Source: an uncultured Schlesneria sp.
GTDB lineage: Bacteria > Planctomycetota > Planctomycetia > Planctomycetales > Planctomycetaceae
NCBI GenBank assembly: GCA_903899985.1
Contig: CAIULL010000254.1
Location: forward strand, 1-64,000
Direction of reading: 5' to 3'
Length of the DNA: 64,000 nt
Positions 53,463 through 62,947 of the stretch are shown here, in pieces (the first letter of the stretch is position 1; each line of letters begins with the position of its first letter). The notes beneath the pieces were generated by a model. The model worked only from the letters and a program-made list of their open reading frames with translations. It ran no database searches and had not been told where the DNA came from. The position numbers and the translations under genes were made by a program.

Positions 53463-54377
53463 ATGTTTGGCTCAAAAACTCCGGCATCGCTTGACGATCC
53501 AACGGCACTCGCTCGATTTGGCGGGCTGGAAGTCGTCGCCAAGATGATCGTCGAAGGTTACATGATCGGGCAGCACAAAAGCCCTTTCAAAGGCTCGAGT
53601 GTCGAATTCGTTGAACATCGGCAGTACTACCCCGGTGATGAGATCCGGCATATCGACTGGCGAGCCTACGGCAAAACGGGTCATTACTACGTCAAGGAAT
53701 ACGAAGAAGAAACGAATCTTCGTGCGTACCTGCTCGTCGATTGTTCGGGCAGCATGGCGTTTCGAGGTAAGACGATCAGCAAGTTCGACTATGCTCGACA
53801 ACTGGCGGCATCGCTTGCCTATCTTTTGCTGAGCCAGCGCGATGGATGTGGGTTGATCACGTTCGACACGAAGGTGAAAGACCGGTGGGAACCATCCACG
53901 AATCGCGAGACGTTCGGGCAGATCGTCAGGTTGCTTGAAGCTAGAAGCCCAGGGCAGGAAGGGAGTCTGGGAAACGTCGTCGCTCAGATTCTGCCGTCAT
54001 TGAAACGGCGGTGTCTGGTATTTCTATTCACCGATGGTTTTGACAATCTGGAATCATTTGCAGCGGCTTTAAAGCAATTGCGGATGGCACGCCATGAAGT
54101 GATTCTTTTTCAAATCACAGCCCCGGAAGAAGAAGAGTTCCCCTATACCCAGCCAACTCAATTCCGAAACCTCGAAAAAACAGGCCAGGAGATCCTGGCC
54201 GACCCGCATCGATTGCGAAAACTGTATCTGTCACGATTCAAGGCGTTTCGCGAGGGGCTGATCAAACAATGCGGTTCAGCCGGAATCGATTTTCTGTCAC
54301 TGACGACCGAACAACCCTACCAAAAAGCATTGGGAGAATTTCTCTCAATGCGAGTTCAACGCAAACGGCAGAGATAG
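53463..54377 (+). CDS. DUF58 protein with vWA-like domain
   Basis: 304 residues. Begins KMIVEGYMIGQHKSPFKGSSVEFVEHRQY, then PGDEIRHIDWRAYGKTG, the DUF58 signature. A metal-ion-dependent adhesion site is present in LVDCSGSMAF (D93, S95, S97). DUF58 proteins normally accompany a MoxR AAA ATPase; none is seen in the window, so its partner lies elsewhere or is lost. Linked by 28 bases to the protease gene. Confidence 0.93.
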   Translation: MFGSKTPASLDDPTALARFGGLEVVAKMIVEGYMIGQHKSPFKGSSVEFVEHRQYYPGDEIRHIDWRAYGKTGHYYVKEYEEETNLRAYLLVDCSGSMAFRGKTISKFDYARQLAASLAYLLLSQRDGCGLITFDTKVKDRWEPSTNRETFGQIVRLLEARSPGQEGSLGNVVAQILPSLKRRCLVFLFTDGFDNLESFAAALKQLRMARHEVILFQITAPEEEEFPYTQPTQFRNLEKTGQEILADPHRLRKLYLSRFKAFREGLIKQCGSAGIDFLSLTTEQPYQKALGEFLSMRVQRKRQR

Positions 54378-54382
54378 CCGTA

Positions 54383-54403
54383 GTGGAGGCTTCCAGCCTC
54401 CAC
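54383..54403. terminator. Hairpin after the DUF58 gene
   Basis: GTGGAGGC (54383-54390) pairs with GCCTCCAC (54396-54403) 6 bases past the stop. The sequence is a common planctomycete interspersed hairpin and has no T-run. Confidence 0.5.
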
Positions 54404-54544
54404 ATAAGAATTCCCGCAGTAGCTCATAGTTAACGGATGAAACATGGTATTCGCTTGAAGATGTTTTATTGCGTCAAAAAGGCATCGTTCTAGAAGGCAT
54501 CACCCTAAAAGGACTTATTGCCCTGAATGGGCAACAGATACCAG

Positions 54545-54579
54545 CCCAGGGCAAGCTCGTCTTCGAGCGCCGCCCTGGG
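54545..54579. repeat. CCCAGGGC/GCCCTGGG hairpin related to 20960-21243
   Basis: CCCAGGGC (54545-54552) pairs with GCCCTGGG (54572-54579), with an inner GCTCG-TCTT-CGAGC stem. The nested layout matches the ends of the 284-bp element. The rest of 54404-54676 has no gene. Confidence 0.6.
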
Positions 54580-54676
54580 TGAGGATCACACAAAACGTGG
54601 CTTGCCCTGAAGGGGCTCGACGACCTGTCTCTTTTGATCAACGTCAAATCGTAAATGAAAAAAGAAAGTCAAACCA

Positions 54677-55258
54677 ATGTCAGCTAAGAAACTGTTGCTC
54701 CTCGCCGGAGATTTCGTCGAAGATTACGAAATCATGGTTCCATTCCAGGCGTTGTCGTTTGTCGGCTATCAAGTTGACGCCGTCTGTCCCGGTAAAAAAG
54801 CCGGAGACAAAGTCCGCACAGCGATCCATGATTTTGAAGGGGATCAAACCTACAGCGAAAAGCCGGGTCACAATTTCACGTTGAATGCAACGTTTGCGGA
54901 AATCAAAGCCAGCGATTACGCCGGGTTGGTGATTCCCGGTGGTCGAGCTCCCGAGTATCTGCGTTTGAACGAAGATGTTCTGAATCTAATCCGATCATTC
55001 GCCAAGGATCAAAAACCGATCGCCGCGATCTGTCATGGTGCTCAGTTACTGACCGCTGCCGGAGTCATCAAAGGCCGTCGCTGCACGGCCTATCCCGCCT
55101 GCGGACCGGAAATCACCGCAGCAGGGGGGCAATATGTCGCCGTCCCCGTCGATCATTCTTATGTCGACGGGAATTTTGTCACAGCCCCCGCTTGGCCGGC
55201 TCATCCTGCCTGGCTAAGAGACTTCGCCAAAGTGCTGGGAGCGAAGTTCGAGATTTAA
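54677..55258 (+). CDS. DJ-1/PfpI-family protein
   Basis: 193 residues. Conserved core: [16 protein letters not shown] with Glu15, then [14 protein letters not shown], then [15 protein letters not shown] with nucleophile Cys119 and His120. Members act as deglycases, chaperones or proteases in stress; exact activity cannot be assigned. Confidence 0.93.
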   Translation: MSAKKLLLLAGDFVEDYEIMVPFQALSFVGYQVDAVCPGKKAGDKVRTAIHDFEGDQTYSEKPGHNFTLNATFAEIKASDYAGLVIPGGRAPEYLRLNEDVLNLIRSFAKDQKPIAAICHGAQLLTAAGVIKGRRCTAYPACGPEITAAGGQYVAVPVDHSYVDGNFVTAPAWPAHPAWLRDFAKVLGAKFEI

Positions 55259-55488
55259 TGAACCGGACCTGACAAATGCCGCAATTGTTGTTGATTGCGA
55301 TCAACTGCAGTTTTAGAATTAACCGTCCCGAACGCTTTACGAGAAAACCGCGATTCTGACGTTACGTTCCATTTCATTCGTCGTAAAACGGATTTTCGAT
55401 TCGTGTTCTGGTTGTTTTTCATCGCGTTGTCCGTGATTTCTCATAGACGCGAACCCCATTCTCGTAGCTCTTTTCCAACGCATCGGCC

Positions 55489-57483
55489 ATGAACTATTCG
55501 TACAAATTGCTGTGGAACTTAAGCTGGTTGTCTCCGCAGCTAATCGTTGACATCATCCTCTTGGCAATAACCTTTTCTCGCGTGCGCGTTAATAAGAATG
55601 TAAGAGCTTGGGCAAGTCTGGCTTTTGTCACAGTGCTACTTTCGCATTTGCTGGTCGGAGGCGGTATTTTTGTGGAGGATTGGTACGACCATGCCAACAA
55701 CGAAATTGGGCTTGAAGAGGAAGTCGATGGAGCGGCGACAAAGAGGGACACGGACAAACAAGCGCAATTCTGGAGTAACCAAGAGAGTCGGCACTTTTGG
55801 ATGTGGACTTTTTGGTACGGTGAGACGTTACTAGATTCGTTCGCTCTGATCGCGCTACTTGTCGGAATTTATGCGATCGGAACCACAGTGGAGACAAACG
55901 GGTCGGAACGAGAAAATTCAACACACGAGAACAAAGCGGTTTTTGGTAATCGTGCTGCATTTGAGTGTTTTACTGGTATTATTTTACTGGGGCTCTGGGT
56001 AATCTACATTTGCTATTTTGGCGAGAAACTGCGTCGATTATCGGAGCCATCCTTTACCTGGTGGTCAATAGATATGACCTGCCGCTCGTTACCTTATTTA
56101 GCCGTATTATGTGGTGGGATAATTGGACTATCGTTATCGAAAACCACAGATGTACGCATAGGACAAGTTGCGCTTTGCGGACTTATTTTAAAGGCGGTTA
56201 ACTATGTGTTTCTTGTAATATTAGGGCCTGCTATTGCATATAGCTCTTTTAAAGGCAATATCAATTCTGACGTCGTAGATGTTATATCGACATTGAGCCG
56301 CATCATCGTAATGTTTTTGGACGTCACATCGAACTTATTTCTTTGGTTCGCGTTGATGTCCGAGCAACAGCATGAGAAGTGCATCCCCTCGTCCAGCATC
56401 ATCGAACTAGAAGATCCACTGTTTGAATTGCGTTTCTTGATTCGAAGAATTGGCTTTGTGATTATCGGACTCGCATGGATAAGCGTACTGTTGACGGCGG
56501 TTTGTTTTTGGGCCGTCGAAAAAGTCGTTATTGCTGCAATGATTGCATTTTTAATTACCATCGGAGTATGGATGAAGGCGATCGTGATGACTTTTATGAT
56601 GCCAAATCAGAAGCCTAACGCGATCTATCTTCGATCATTTCGAAATGATTTGGCGTCGTATCCTGTTCGGATCGCTATTCAAGAGGCGCTTGGTCCTCAA
56701 TTTCGATTGACGGGTATCAGAGATCCGCGAAAAAGAAAGATTGCGGTATGGGGGTATGTCATTGGTCCAGCGATCTGGGCGTATCGATACTGTACTCCGA
56801 AATACATGGACCTTGAGGCCGGCGAAGATTGGAAAGCACGCCTTTGGAACTCCCTGCAATCCGCAAGAATTGCAATCCTCGATCTGACTGACGTTACTAG
56901 TTTTGTCAGTGAAGAAATTAAACTTGCAAGTGACGCATTGGGGCATGGCCGGCTTTTATTTGTGATCGACGAGTCGCGCACACTGGACGAATGGGAGCAA
57001 TTTATCCACGCGAAAATCGAGCGTCGTCCTGAAGGTCAATTACAAATTGTTTGTTGGAACCATAAAGGACTTAGGTCGTTTAAAGAGAAGGTAGCCAATA
57101 TCGTTGTAAATCTGCCGGGCCCGATACGACATCGTTCCGCACCTAGTTCTTTGTGTGGTCCCACGTATCGAACGCGGTGGATTGAACGCCGCGCAATTGG
57201 ATTTCTTTTCACATTTGGGTCGCTTCAATTCCTCTTGACCGCCATCATGATTTCGGTGGCAATGCTTCCTGGCATTCCCGAAATCATGGGTGCAAAGGGA
57301 ACTGCCCGACTCTTGTCGCCTTTCTTCTGGGCGGAGACCGCAATGGCACTTTGGCTGCTATGGAATATGATCATATTTGCAAAAGAGGTTGGAGTTAACT
57401 ACGAACGTCGAAAAGCTGTGGCAGCAATTGTCGCATTGTCCGCAATTATTGTTGGCACTATTTTGTTAAGTTTTATTCGTTGA
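55489..57483 (+). CDS. Polytopic membrane protein with a TIR/SLOG-like cytosolic domain
   Basis: 664 residues. About nine hydrophobic segments lie before residue 375 (among them LIVDIILLAITF, DSFALIALLVGIYAIG, ECFTGIILLGLWVIYICY, VVIAAMIAFLITIGVWM) and three near 580-662. The soluble stretch between, about 378-560, has a pattern seen in TIR-like and SLOG-like sensors: PNAIYLRSFRNDLASYPVRIAI, FRLTGIRDPRKRK, DWKARLWNSLQSARIAILDLTD, EIKLASDALGHGRLLFVID. Which fold it is cannot be told by eye. The gene is visibly more A+T-rich than its neighbours and has no clear ribosome-binding site, hinting at transfer. Confidence 0.7.
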   Translation: MNYSYKLLWNLSWLSPQLIVDIILLAITFSRVRVNKNVRAWASLAFVTVLLSHLLVGGGIFVEDWYDHANNEIGLEEEVDGAATKRDTDKQAQFWSNQESRHFWMWTFWYGETLLDSFALIALLVGIYAIGTTVETNGSERENSTHENKAVFGNRAAFECFTGIILLGLWVIYICYFGEKLRRLSEPSFTWWSIDMTCRSLPYLAVLCGGIIGLSLSKTTDVRIGQVALCGLILKAVNYVFLVILGPAIAYSSFKGNINSDVVDVISTLSRIIVMFLDVTSNLFLWFALMSEQQHEKCIPSSSIIELEDPLFELRFLIRRIGFVIIGLAWISVLLTAVCFWAVEKVVIAAMIAFLITIGVWMKAIVMTFMMPNQKPNAIYLRSFRNDLASYPVRIAIQEALGPQFRLTGIRDPRKRKIAVWGYVIGPAIWAYRYCTPKYMDLEAGEDWKARLWNSLQSARIAILDLTDVTSFVSEEIKLASDALGHGRLLFVIDESRTLDEWEQFIHAKIERRPEGQLQIVCWNHKGLRSFKEKVANIVVNLPGPIRHRSAPSSLCGPTYRTRWIERRAIGFLFTFGSLQFLLTAIMISVAMLPGIPEIMGAKGTARLLSPFFWAETAMALWLLWNMIIFAKEVGVNYERRKAVAAIVALSAIIVGTILLSFIR

Positions 57484-57558
57484 AACAACGCTCAACGGCA
57501 AACGCAACAGAGTCTTTTGCAGCGCGACTAAAACGCGTTCGAACGACCGAGATTTCAA

Positions 57559-58593
57559 TTATTTCGCCGGTAGCGCGAAATCGCCCGCCAGGTTTCGCCA
57601 CATCGAATGGACGTGATTGGCGTTGTTCTGGGTGTTGTTGTATTCGATGACGAAGGTCGGCCCCTGCACTCGGTAATGGTGTGCCTGATGCAGATCCGGT
57701 TCGCCGTACCAGGCAAACGTGATTTTATCCAGACCTGCTGAATTCAATGCGGTGCGACGCTCCGCTTCAACATCATCGGGAAGGTTCTTCAGGTATTCTC
57801 CCAAAAGTTCCTGCATCAATTTCTTCTGATCATCAGACATTTTGCTGACCGGAAGTCCGACCGCTTCGCCGACGACAGCTTGAGGATTTGGTTGAGCAGC
57901 GACGGGACCTAACGGAACTTCACCAGGGGCTTCTTTACTGACCCAGCACAACTTTTGTTGTTCGGGATTACAGAGCTTCAGGATCTGACGAGCGATGTCC
58001 TCTTCAGGTCCCAAGACACGGATCGTTCGGCCCTTACCAGCTTCGATTGTGCCAGGGTTGGCTCCGAAGAACTCGGGCGTGCTGCCAATCACCTTGCCGT
58101 CTTTGATGCTGAAATTGAGGCACAGGTGATGACCTTCGACGCGCCAACCCCACAGGCCGGTTTCGGAAGGTGTACCGAAAATACTGATATAGTACTTGCC
58201 GGGATCTCGGCGATCACGTCGATAGGCTCGTTCGCCCGGTTCGATCAGATACAGCACCTCTTCAAGGCTCATGACGTTCAACGCCTGATCGTAGCCCGCT
58301 TCCGACAGGCCACTACGGATCAGTTTTTGAGCGGCCTGGAGAGGTGCTCCTTCCAAGGCCTTGAGCGGCAATCCTTTTCTCTCGCGAGGAATAAAATGCC
58401 AGTTCAATCGCTCAGGGTCATCGTATTTGAACGACGTCACTTTGACCTGGTCAGGGGTAATTGCCGCGAGAAAACCCTTGGCCGCTTCGGTCATTCCAAG
58501 CCCCGTCTTGGGAACTGGTTGTGACTGAGCTACTAATAGTGCCCCCATTGCGAAGAGGACCGTAAAAGCAAGGATCAGCTTCCGAGTTGCCAT
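57559..58593 (-). CDS. Exported DUF3500 protein
   Basis: 344 residues with signal peptide (about 1-23, FTVLFAMGALLVAQ). DUF3500 signature: LNWHFIPRERKGLPLKAL, then YDQALNVMSLEEVLYLIE, YYISIFGTPSETGLWGWRVEGHHLCLNF, and C-terminal ITFAWYGEPDLHQAHHYRVQGPTFVIEYNN-type sequence with conserved HVHSMWRN. Function unknown; histidine clusters hint at metal binding. AGGAAA precedes the ATG. Confidence 0.93.
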   Translation of the reverse strand: MATRKLILAFTVLFAMGALLVAQSQPVPKTGLGMTEAAKGFLAAITPDQVKVTSFKYDDPERLNWHFIPRERKGLPLKALEGAPLQAAQKLIRSGLSEAGYDQALNVMSLEEVLYLIEPGERAYRRDRRDPGKYYISIFGTPSETGLWGWRVEGHHLCLNFSIKDGKVIGSTPEFFGANPGTIEAGKGRTIRVLGPEEDIARQILKLCNPEQQKLCWVSKEAPGEVPLGPVAAQPNPQAVVGEAVGLPVSKMSDDQKKLMQELLGEYLKNLPDDVEAERRTALNSAGLDKITFAWYGEPDLHQAHHYRVQGPTFVIEYNNTQNNANHVHSMWRNLAGDFALPAK

Positions 58594-58684
58594 GAATTTT
58601 TTCCTAAGGTGTGAAACATGAGGGTAGGGGGGATGGATCAGTCTGCTTAAATCTTCCGTGTGGTGTTGAACGGAGTATCTTTTG

Positions 58685-59020
58685 TTAACCCGGAGGCCAA
58701 CTGAGAGGTCGTCCGCCGAGCAGATGGATATGAAGGTGGTTCACCGATTGTCCTCCATTTCGGCCACAATTGATGACTGTTCGATAGCCATCAGTCAGTT
58801 GCAATTGAACAGCGAGTTTGCGGGCGACGCAAAGGAGATGTCCCAGCAATGGAGCATCGTCATCCGTCGAATCATCCAGCGAAGGGATTTCTTTCTTGGG
58901 GATGATCAAAACATGAGTCGGTGCCTGACCATTGATATCCCGAAACGCGAGGCATTGTTCATCTTCGAACAGGATTTCGGCAGGGATCTCACGATCAATG
59001 ATGCGTTTGAAAATCGTCAT
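58685..59020 (-). CDS. HIT-family nucleotide hydrolase (HINT-like)
   Basis: 111 residues, the usual HINT/PKCI length. Begins TIFKRIIDREIPAEILFEDE, with HVLIIPKKEI in the middle and the histidine triad HLHIHLLGGR at 95-104; the middle His97 is the expected nucleophile. It hydrolyses nucleotidyl-lysine or similar phosphoramidates. Minus strand behind the DUF3500 gene's promoter. Confidence 0.95.
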   Translation of the reverse strand: MTIFKRIIDREIPAEILFEDEQCLAFRDINGQAPTHVLIIPKKEIPSLDDSTDDDAPLLGHLLCVARKLAVQLQLTDGYRTVINCGRNGGQSVNHLHIHLLGGRPLSWPPG

Positions 59021-59194
59021 GTCTGCACGTCCCAGACCAAACGGTCTACAGAGATCCCAACATCAGCAAGGCAAGGGTGATTTCTCATGCGGACGTTAGC
59101 AAAAGCCCCGATGGAACTCAAACATTGGCCCACTCGTCAATTGCGTGAGCAATTATTTCGCCAGGAAACAACGATCAAGTGCGTGATAAAAACG

Positions 59195-59236
59195 AAACCC
59201 CACCCCCTCTGGGGTGGTTAACGGGCATTTGCCCTA
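59195..59236 (-). repeat. Dispersed repeat, copy C (short)
   Basis: Reverse orientation of the copy A core: hairpin CCACCCC-TCTG-GGGTGG, then TTAACGGGCATTTGCCCTAG. One of two facing copies in the gap 59021-59344, which has no gene. Confidence 0.75.
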
Positions 59237-59274
59237 GCGTCTTTATACTTGCGATTAAATCGAGAATAATTCTG

Positions 59275-59325
59275 GTTCACAGGGTCTTTAACCACCTCCG
59301 TGGAGGGGGTGGCGTTTTAGCCCTA
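59275..59325 (+). repeat. Dispersed repeat, copy D (partial)
   Basis: GGTCTTTAACCACCTCCGTGG then AGGGGGTGGCGTTTTAG, same orientation as copy A. It faces copy C across about 38 bases, so the pair could fold into one large hairpin. Confidence 0.65.
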
Positions 59326-59344
59326 GGTTGAAACATTTGCCGAC

Positions 59345-60523
59345 TTATGTCGATCGGGAAGCAGGTATCAATTCACCAATTTTCACGGCCAGAGTCGTTA
59401 CGACTTCCTCCGGCAGGTTGCTGTGCAGTGTAACCCGCAGCCGCGATGTTCCTGTAGGGACAGTCGGAGGACGGATCGCTCCGACCAGAAAACCGTGTTC
59501 CAGAAGTCGTTCGGCGACATTCATTGCCGCCTGAGGTTCTTGCAGAACAATGGGGACGATCGGCCCAACAGAACCAGGGAAGGGGACGACACAATTGCTG
59601 GCAAGCTGATCTCGAAACAGTCGGCAGAGGGCGTGAAGCCGGTCACGTCGCGACGGCTCTGACTTGATAATTTCCACGGCCGCAGTTGCAGCGGCACAAA
59701 GTAATGGTGGAAGGGAAGTCGAATAAATCTGTGTCCGGGCTTTGTTCCATAAGAAATCGATCAACGTCTGGCTGCCGGTCACGAATCCGCCAAGTGATCC
59801 GATGGCCTTACTTAATGTGCCAATCCGAACGCTGATCCGCTCTTCGACATTCAGCAGTTCCGCAACACCTCGACCTCGTTCGCCAAAAACGCCGGTTCCG
59901 TGAGCCTCGTCAAGGATCACTGTCGCATCATGCTTTTCAGCGATCTCGCACAGCTCGGGAAGCGGGGCCAGGTCGCCATCCATGCTGAATACGCTGTCCG
60001 TTACGAGAAACTTGCGCCGAGCCCTCTCCCGAGCCAATGACCGCTGTAGCCCCGGCAGATCATCGTGCCGATAGACACGAAGCCGAGCTCCTGAGAGTCT
60101 GCAACCGTCAACCAGGCTCGCATGGTTCCAGCGATCGCAAAAAACCACATCGCCGGCACCTGCTAATGCGGCCACCGTGCCGACATTGGCCGCCATTCCC
60201 GTCGGAAACAGGATGGCGGCTTCGGCCCCTTCGAACTCGGCTAAAGCGCGTTCAAGATTTACGTGCAGGTCTGTTCGACCCGATACCAGCGGACTGGCTT
60301 TTGACCCGACACCGCGCGAGCGAAGTCCCTCTGTTGCCGCCGCGACAACTCGCGGATCGTTGGCAAGACCGAGGTAGTCGTTGGAGGCGAAGTCCCAGGC
60401 ATCGCCTCCGTCAATTAATACCCGTCCATCCCCAATCGGCTTAACCTCGCGACGGCGTCGAAACAGTCCTTTTTCGGACAGTTTTTGAAGTTCGTCCGGA
60501 AGCCAGTTGAGCCGATCGTTCAT
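59345..60523 (-). CDS. bioF: 8-amino-7-oxononanoate synthase-type aminotransferase (alpha-oxoamine synthase)
   Basis: PLP enzyme joining an acyl-CoA or acyl-ACP to an amino acid; in the BioF case pimeloyl thioester plus alanine, for biotin. 392 residues fits. Motifs: FASNDYLGLAND, SPLVSGRTDLHVNLERALAEFEG, the stacking His134 in NHASLVDG, DEAHGTGVFGERGRG (D205, H208) and the Schiff-base Lys239 in TLSKAIGSLGG. No other bio gene is nearby, so a 2-amino-3-ketobutyrate CoA ligase role cannot be excluded. Confidence 0.9.
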   Translation of the reverse strand: MNDRLNWLPDELQKLSEKGLFRRRREVKPIGDGRVLIDGGDAWDFASNDYLGLANDPRVVAAATEGLRSRGVGSKASPLVSGRTDLHVNLERALAEFEGAEAAILFPTGMAANVGTVAALAGAGDVVFCDRWNHASLVDGCRLSGARLRVYRHDDLPGLQRSLARERARRKFLVTDSVFSMDGDLAPLPELCEIAEKHDATVILDEAHGTGVFGERGRGVAELLNVEERISVRIGTLSKAIGSLGGFVTGSQTLIDFLWNKARTQIYSTSLPPLLCAAATAAVEIIKSEPSRRDRLHALCRLFRDQLASNCVVPFPGSVGPIVPIVLQEPQAAMNVAERLLEHGFLVGAIRPPTVPTGTSRLRVTLHSNLPEEVVTTLAVKIGELIPASRST

Positions 60524-60593
60524 CTCAGCTTCTCGTTCAATTCCGATAGACGCGTGGCAATCATCATGGCACGTTCAGATTCATTGCAAAAAC

Positions 60594-60625
60594 AGCCGGG
60601 AGTATCATCTCAGATACTCCCGGCT
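60594..60625 (-). terminator. Terminator of the MFS gene
   Basis: AGCCGGGAGTATC (60594-60606) pairs with GATACTCCCGGCT (60613-60625), 13 perfect pairs, followed on the minus strand by GTTTTTG. It isolates the transporter from bioF. Confidence 0.85.
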
Positions 60626-60672
60626 GAAGAGAAGTTCAACTCATGTTGTCATGACTAAAACGAGGATCAGAG

Positions 60673-62706
60673 TCAGCTTTCGGCTGTTCCCAATGAAGTC
60701 CCCGATTCGATCGTTACCGGTTTGTAACCACCGATTGCCTTGAAGTAGATCAAAAGGCACAGATAGATCGCTGCCATCGTTGCTGGAATAACCGAATCGG
60801 CAACCAGTGTATCTCGGTCACCCTTGATACTGGATTCGATCAACTTGACACTGGATTCGATTGACTTGAAACTGGGTTCGATCAATTTGGTCAACTTTTG
60901 CTCAGCGGCCGCCATGGTTTCGGAAATTTCGGAATCAGCAACCGGGGCATCTCGGTCTACCTTGTTACTGATTTCGATCAACTTGATGCTGGATACGATT
61001 AAATCTATCACCTTGCGCTCTTCGCTCAACTTTCGCTCATCGGCGGTCATTGTTGCCGACGTACCGGAATCGGCAGTCGGTTTTTCTACGTCTCCCTTGA
61101 TACTGGATTCGATCAACTTAATGCTGGGTTTGATCAGCTTTTGCTCGTCGGCGGAAAGTTTTGCCAACGAAGCTTCTCCCATATCACCAATCTTGCGAAT
61201 CGTCTCCAGTACATTCCTTGGGAAATCAGGTTTGCGAATCGTGTCCATTACTTTCTGTTCGCCACCAATCTTGCGTAGGTCTTCGAGTGTCTTCTGTGCC
61301 GCACCAAGCTTCTTTCCGTCCAGGCCGTAAGCGTCCGGGAAAATCAGGAACTTACTGGACTTTTCGGCCTTGCTCGACGCGTACAACTCAGGACTCGCCT
61401 TTTGCAGGGCTTCACCCGAATATCGGTCCTTGAAATATCCCAGACCTGGCGAACCGATCAAACCGGCTGACATCATTCCAATTCCACCCATGATGCTGAT
61501 CGCGATCGCGCCCGTGCGGGGGAACCGGTCGGAGGCGACGGCGAGCATGGTTGGCCAGAAGAACGTTTTTCCAATGCCGTAAACGGTCAACGCAAGTAAT
61601 GCACCGCTGAATGCTTCGATGCGGCTGGTTAAGTTAAGGCCAATACAGGCCAGGATCGCACAAGTCAGCAGAAGTCCGACTGGTGAGACACCGATCTTCT
61701 TTTCGATGAAGTCGGCACAGAACCGCAAGGCAAACATTAATGCAGATGTAAACACGAACAGGATTTTACCTTGTTCAGACGACAGGATGTTTCCGGTGAT
61801 GTTCTGGATCCAGCCATCGGTCCCCAGCTCAACGGCACCGACGAGCGCGTGTGTGATGAACAAAATGAACAGCAGAATCGATCCCATCGAGAACTTCGTA
61901 ATGAATCCCACCGCGAGCAATAAGCCCGCTCCAACGGCGTACCCGATGTACTTGGCGTTGTCTTCACCCAATTGCGGAATACCCTTCAGAACGTCGCCCA
62001 GGAACATCGACAACAGGAAGCAAACAACAAGCCCACCGAGAATCCCGACGTCCTGGAGCATGTCACCCAGCTTCAGACCCTTCTTGGACGCTTCTGATTT
62101 TGGGAAGCTTTGACCCAGGAACATGATGCCGTAAATCACGGTTGGGATTAGATACAACGAGAGTTGAAGTTTCCAATCCAGCTTCATGCGATCGTCCAGT
62201 ACCCATCCGAGGATACCGCCGAGGATCAATCCGGCAGGCCAGCTGGCATGCAGAATGTTGAGATAGTGAGTTCGATTATTCGGGAAGAGGGTTGCCACTA
62301 GAGGATTGGCAACTGCTTCCAGGCAGCCGTTCGCCAAAGCAAACAGAAACATCCCCCAGAACAACATGTTGTATGCGTTATCAGGAGTTGAAGCACCGAA
62401 TGTGACGACGGCCGATAGAACGTGCAGGGCAAATGCTGTCGCGACCAGTTTTCCGTAACCAATCTTGTCACAGAGCACGCCGCCAATGATGATTCCGAAA
62501 CAGAATCCCGAAAAACCGGCACCACCGATTGCACCCAGTTGAGTACTCGAAAAGCCGTACGCCGCTTGCCAGTTGTCAAAAATTCCGCCGCGGATCGCGA
62601 ATCCGACGCCTGCGGCGAGAATCGCCATAAATCCCGCCCACAGCAGACGCTGTGCGTTGGGTGCCACACTCTCACTGTTTCCACCACTCATTGTTGTTTC
62701 CACCAT
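60673..62706 (-). CDS. MFS transporter (FucP-like) with a repeat-expanded cytoplasmic loop
   Basis: 677 residues; FucP-type sugar transporters are about 430. Twelve transmembrane segments can be placed: eleven before residue about 430 (starting [21 protein letters not shown], with [23 protein letters not shown]), and one at about 644-662 ([14 protein letters not shown]). Between them lies a 200-residue hydrophilic loop with at least three degenerate 40-residue repeats around [19 protein letters not shown]. The transport core is intact; the substrate is probably a sugar or related metabolite. Confidence 0.88.
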   Translation of the reverse strand: MVETTMSGGNSESVAPNAQRLLWAGFMAILAAGVGFAIRGGIFDNWQAAYGFSSTQLGAIGGAGFSGFCFGIIIGGVLCDKIGYGKLVATAFALHVLSAVVTFGASTPDNAYNMLFWGMFLFALANGCLEAVANPLVATLFPNNRTHYLNILHASWPAGLILGGILGWVLDDRMKLDWKLQLSLYLIPTVIYGIMFLGQSFPKSEASKKGLKLGDMLQDVGILGGLVVCFLLSMFLGDVLKGIPQLGEDNAKYIGYAVGAGLLLAVGFITKFSMGSILLFILFITHALVGAVELGTDGWIQNITGNILSSEQGKILFVFTSALMFALRFCADFIEKKIGVSPVGLLLTCAILACIGLNLTSRIEAFSGALLALTVYGIGKTFFWPTMLAVASDRFPRTGAIAISIMGGIGMMSAGLIGSPGLGYFKDRYSGEALQKASPELYASSKAEKSSKFLIFPDAYGLDGKKLGAAQKTLEDLRKIGGEQKVMDTIRKPDFPRNVLETIRKIGDMGEASLAKLSADEQKLIKPSIKLIESSIKGDVEKPTADSGTSATMTADERKLSEERKVIDLIVSSIKLIEISNKVDRDAPVADSEISETMAAAEQKLTKLIEPSFKSIESSVKLIESSIKGDRDTLVADSVIPATMAAIYLCLLIYFKAIGGYKPVTIESGTSLGTAES

Positions 62707-62947
62707 TAGAAGTTTTGAGAAGGCGCATCCTTGCGAACGACTCCGTTGCCGTCACTGACGGCCAGCCGCCAGTGAACCCGGCGAAAGGGATGGCATGCTA
62801 ACGGGTCGCGAGACATCTTTCCATGAATGGGAACGTAGTTCTTGATACGTCAGCACGAACTGATACCGTCATAATCGGTGCCACCGGAACAGAGACCTTC
62901 GTTCTGCCTGCAGTTTATGGCCGTTCGATGGGATCGCATTTTGTCGG

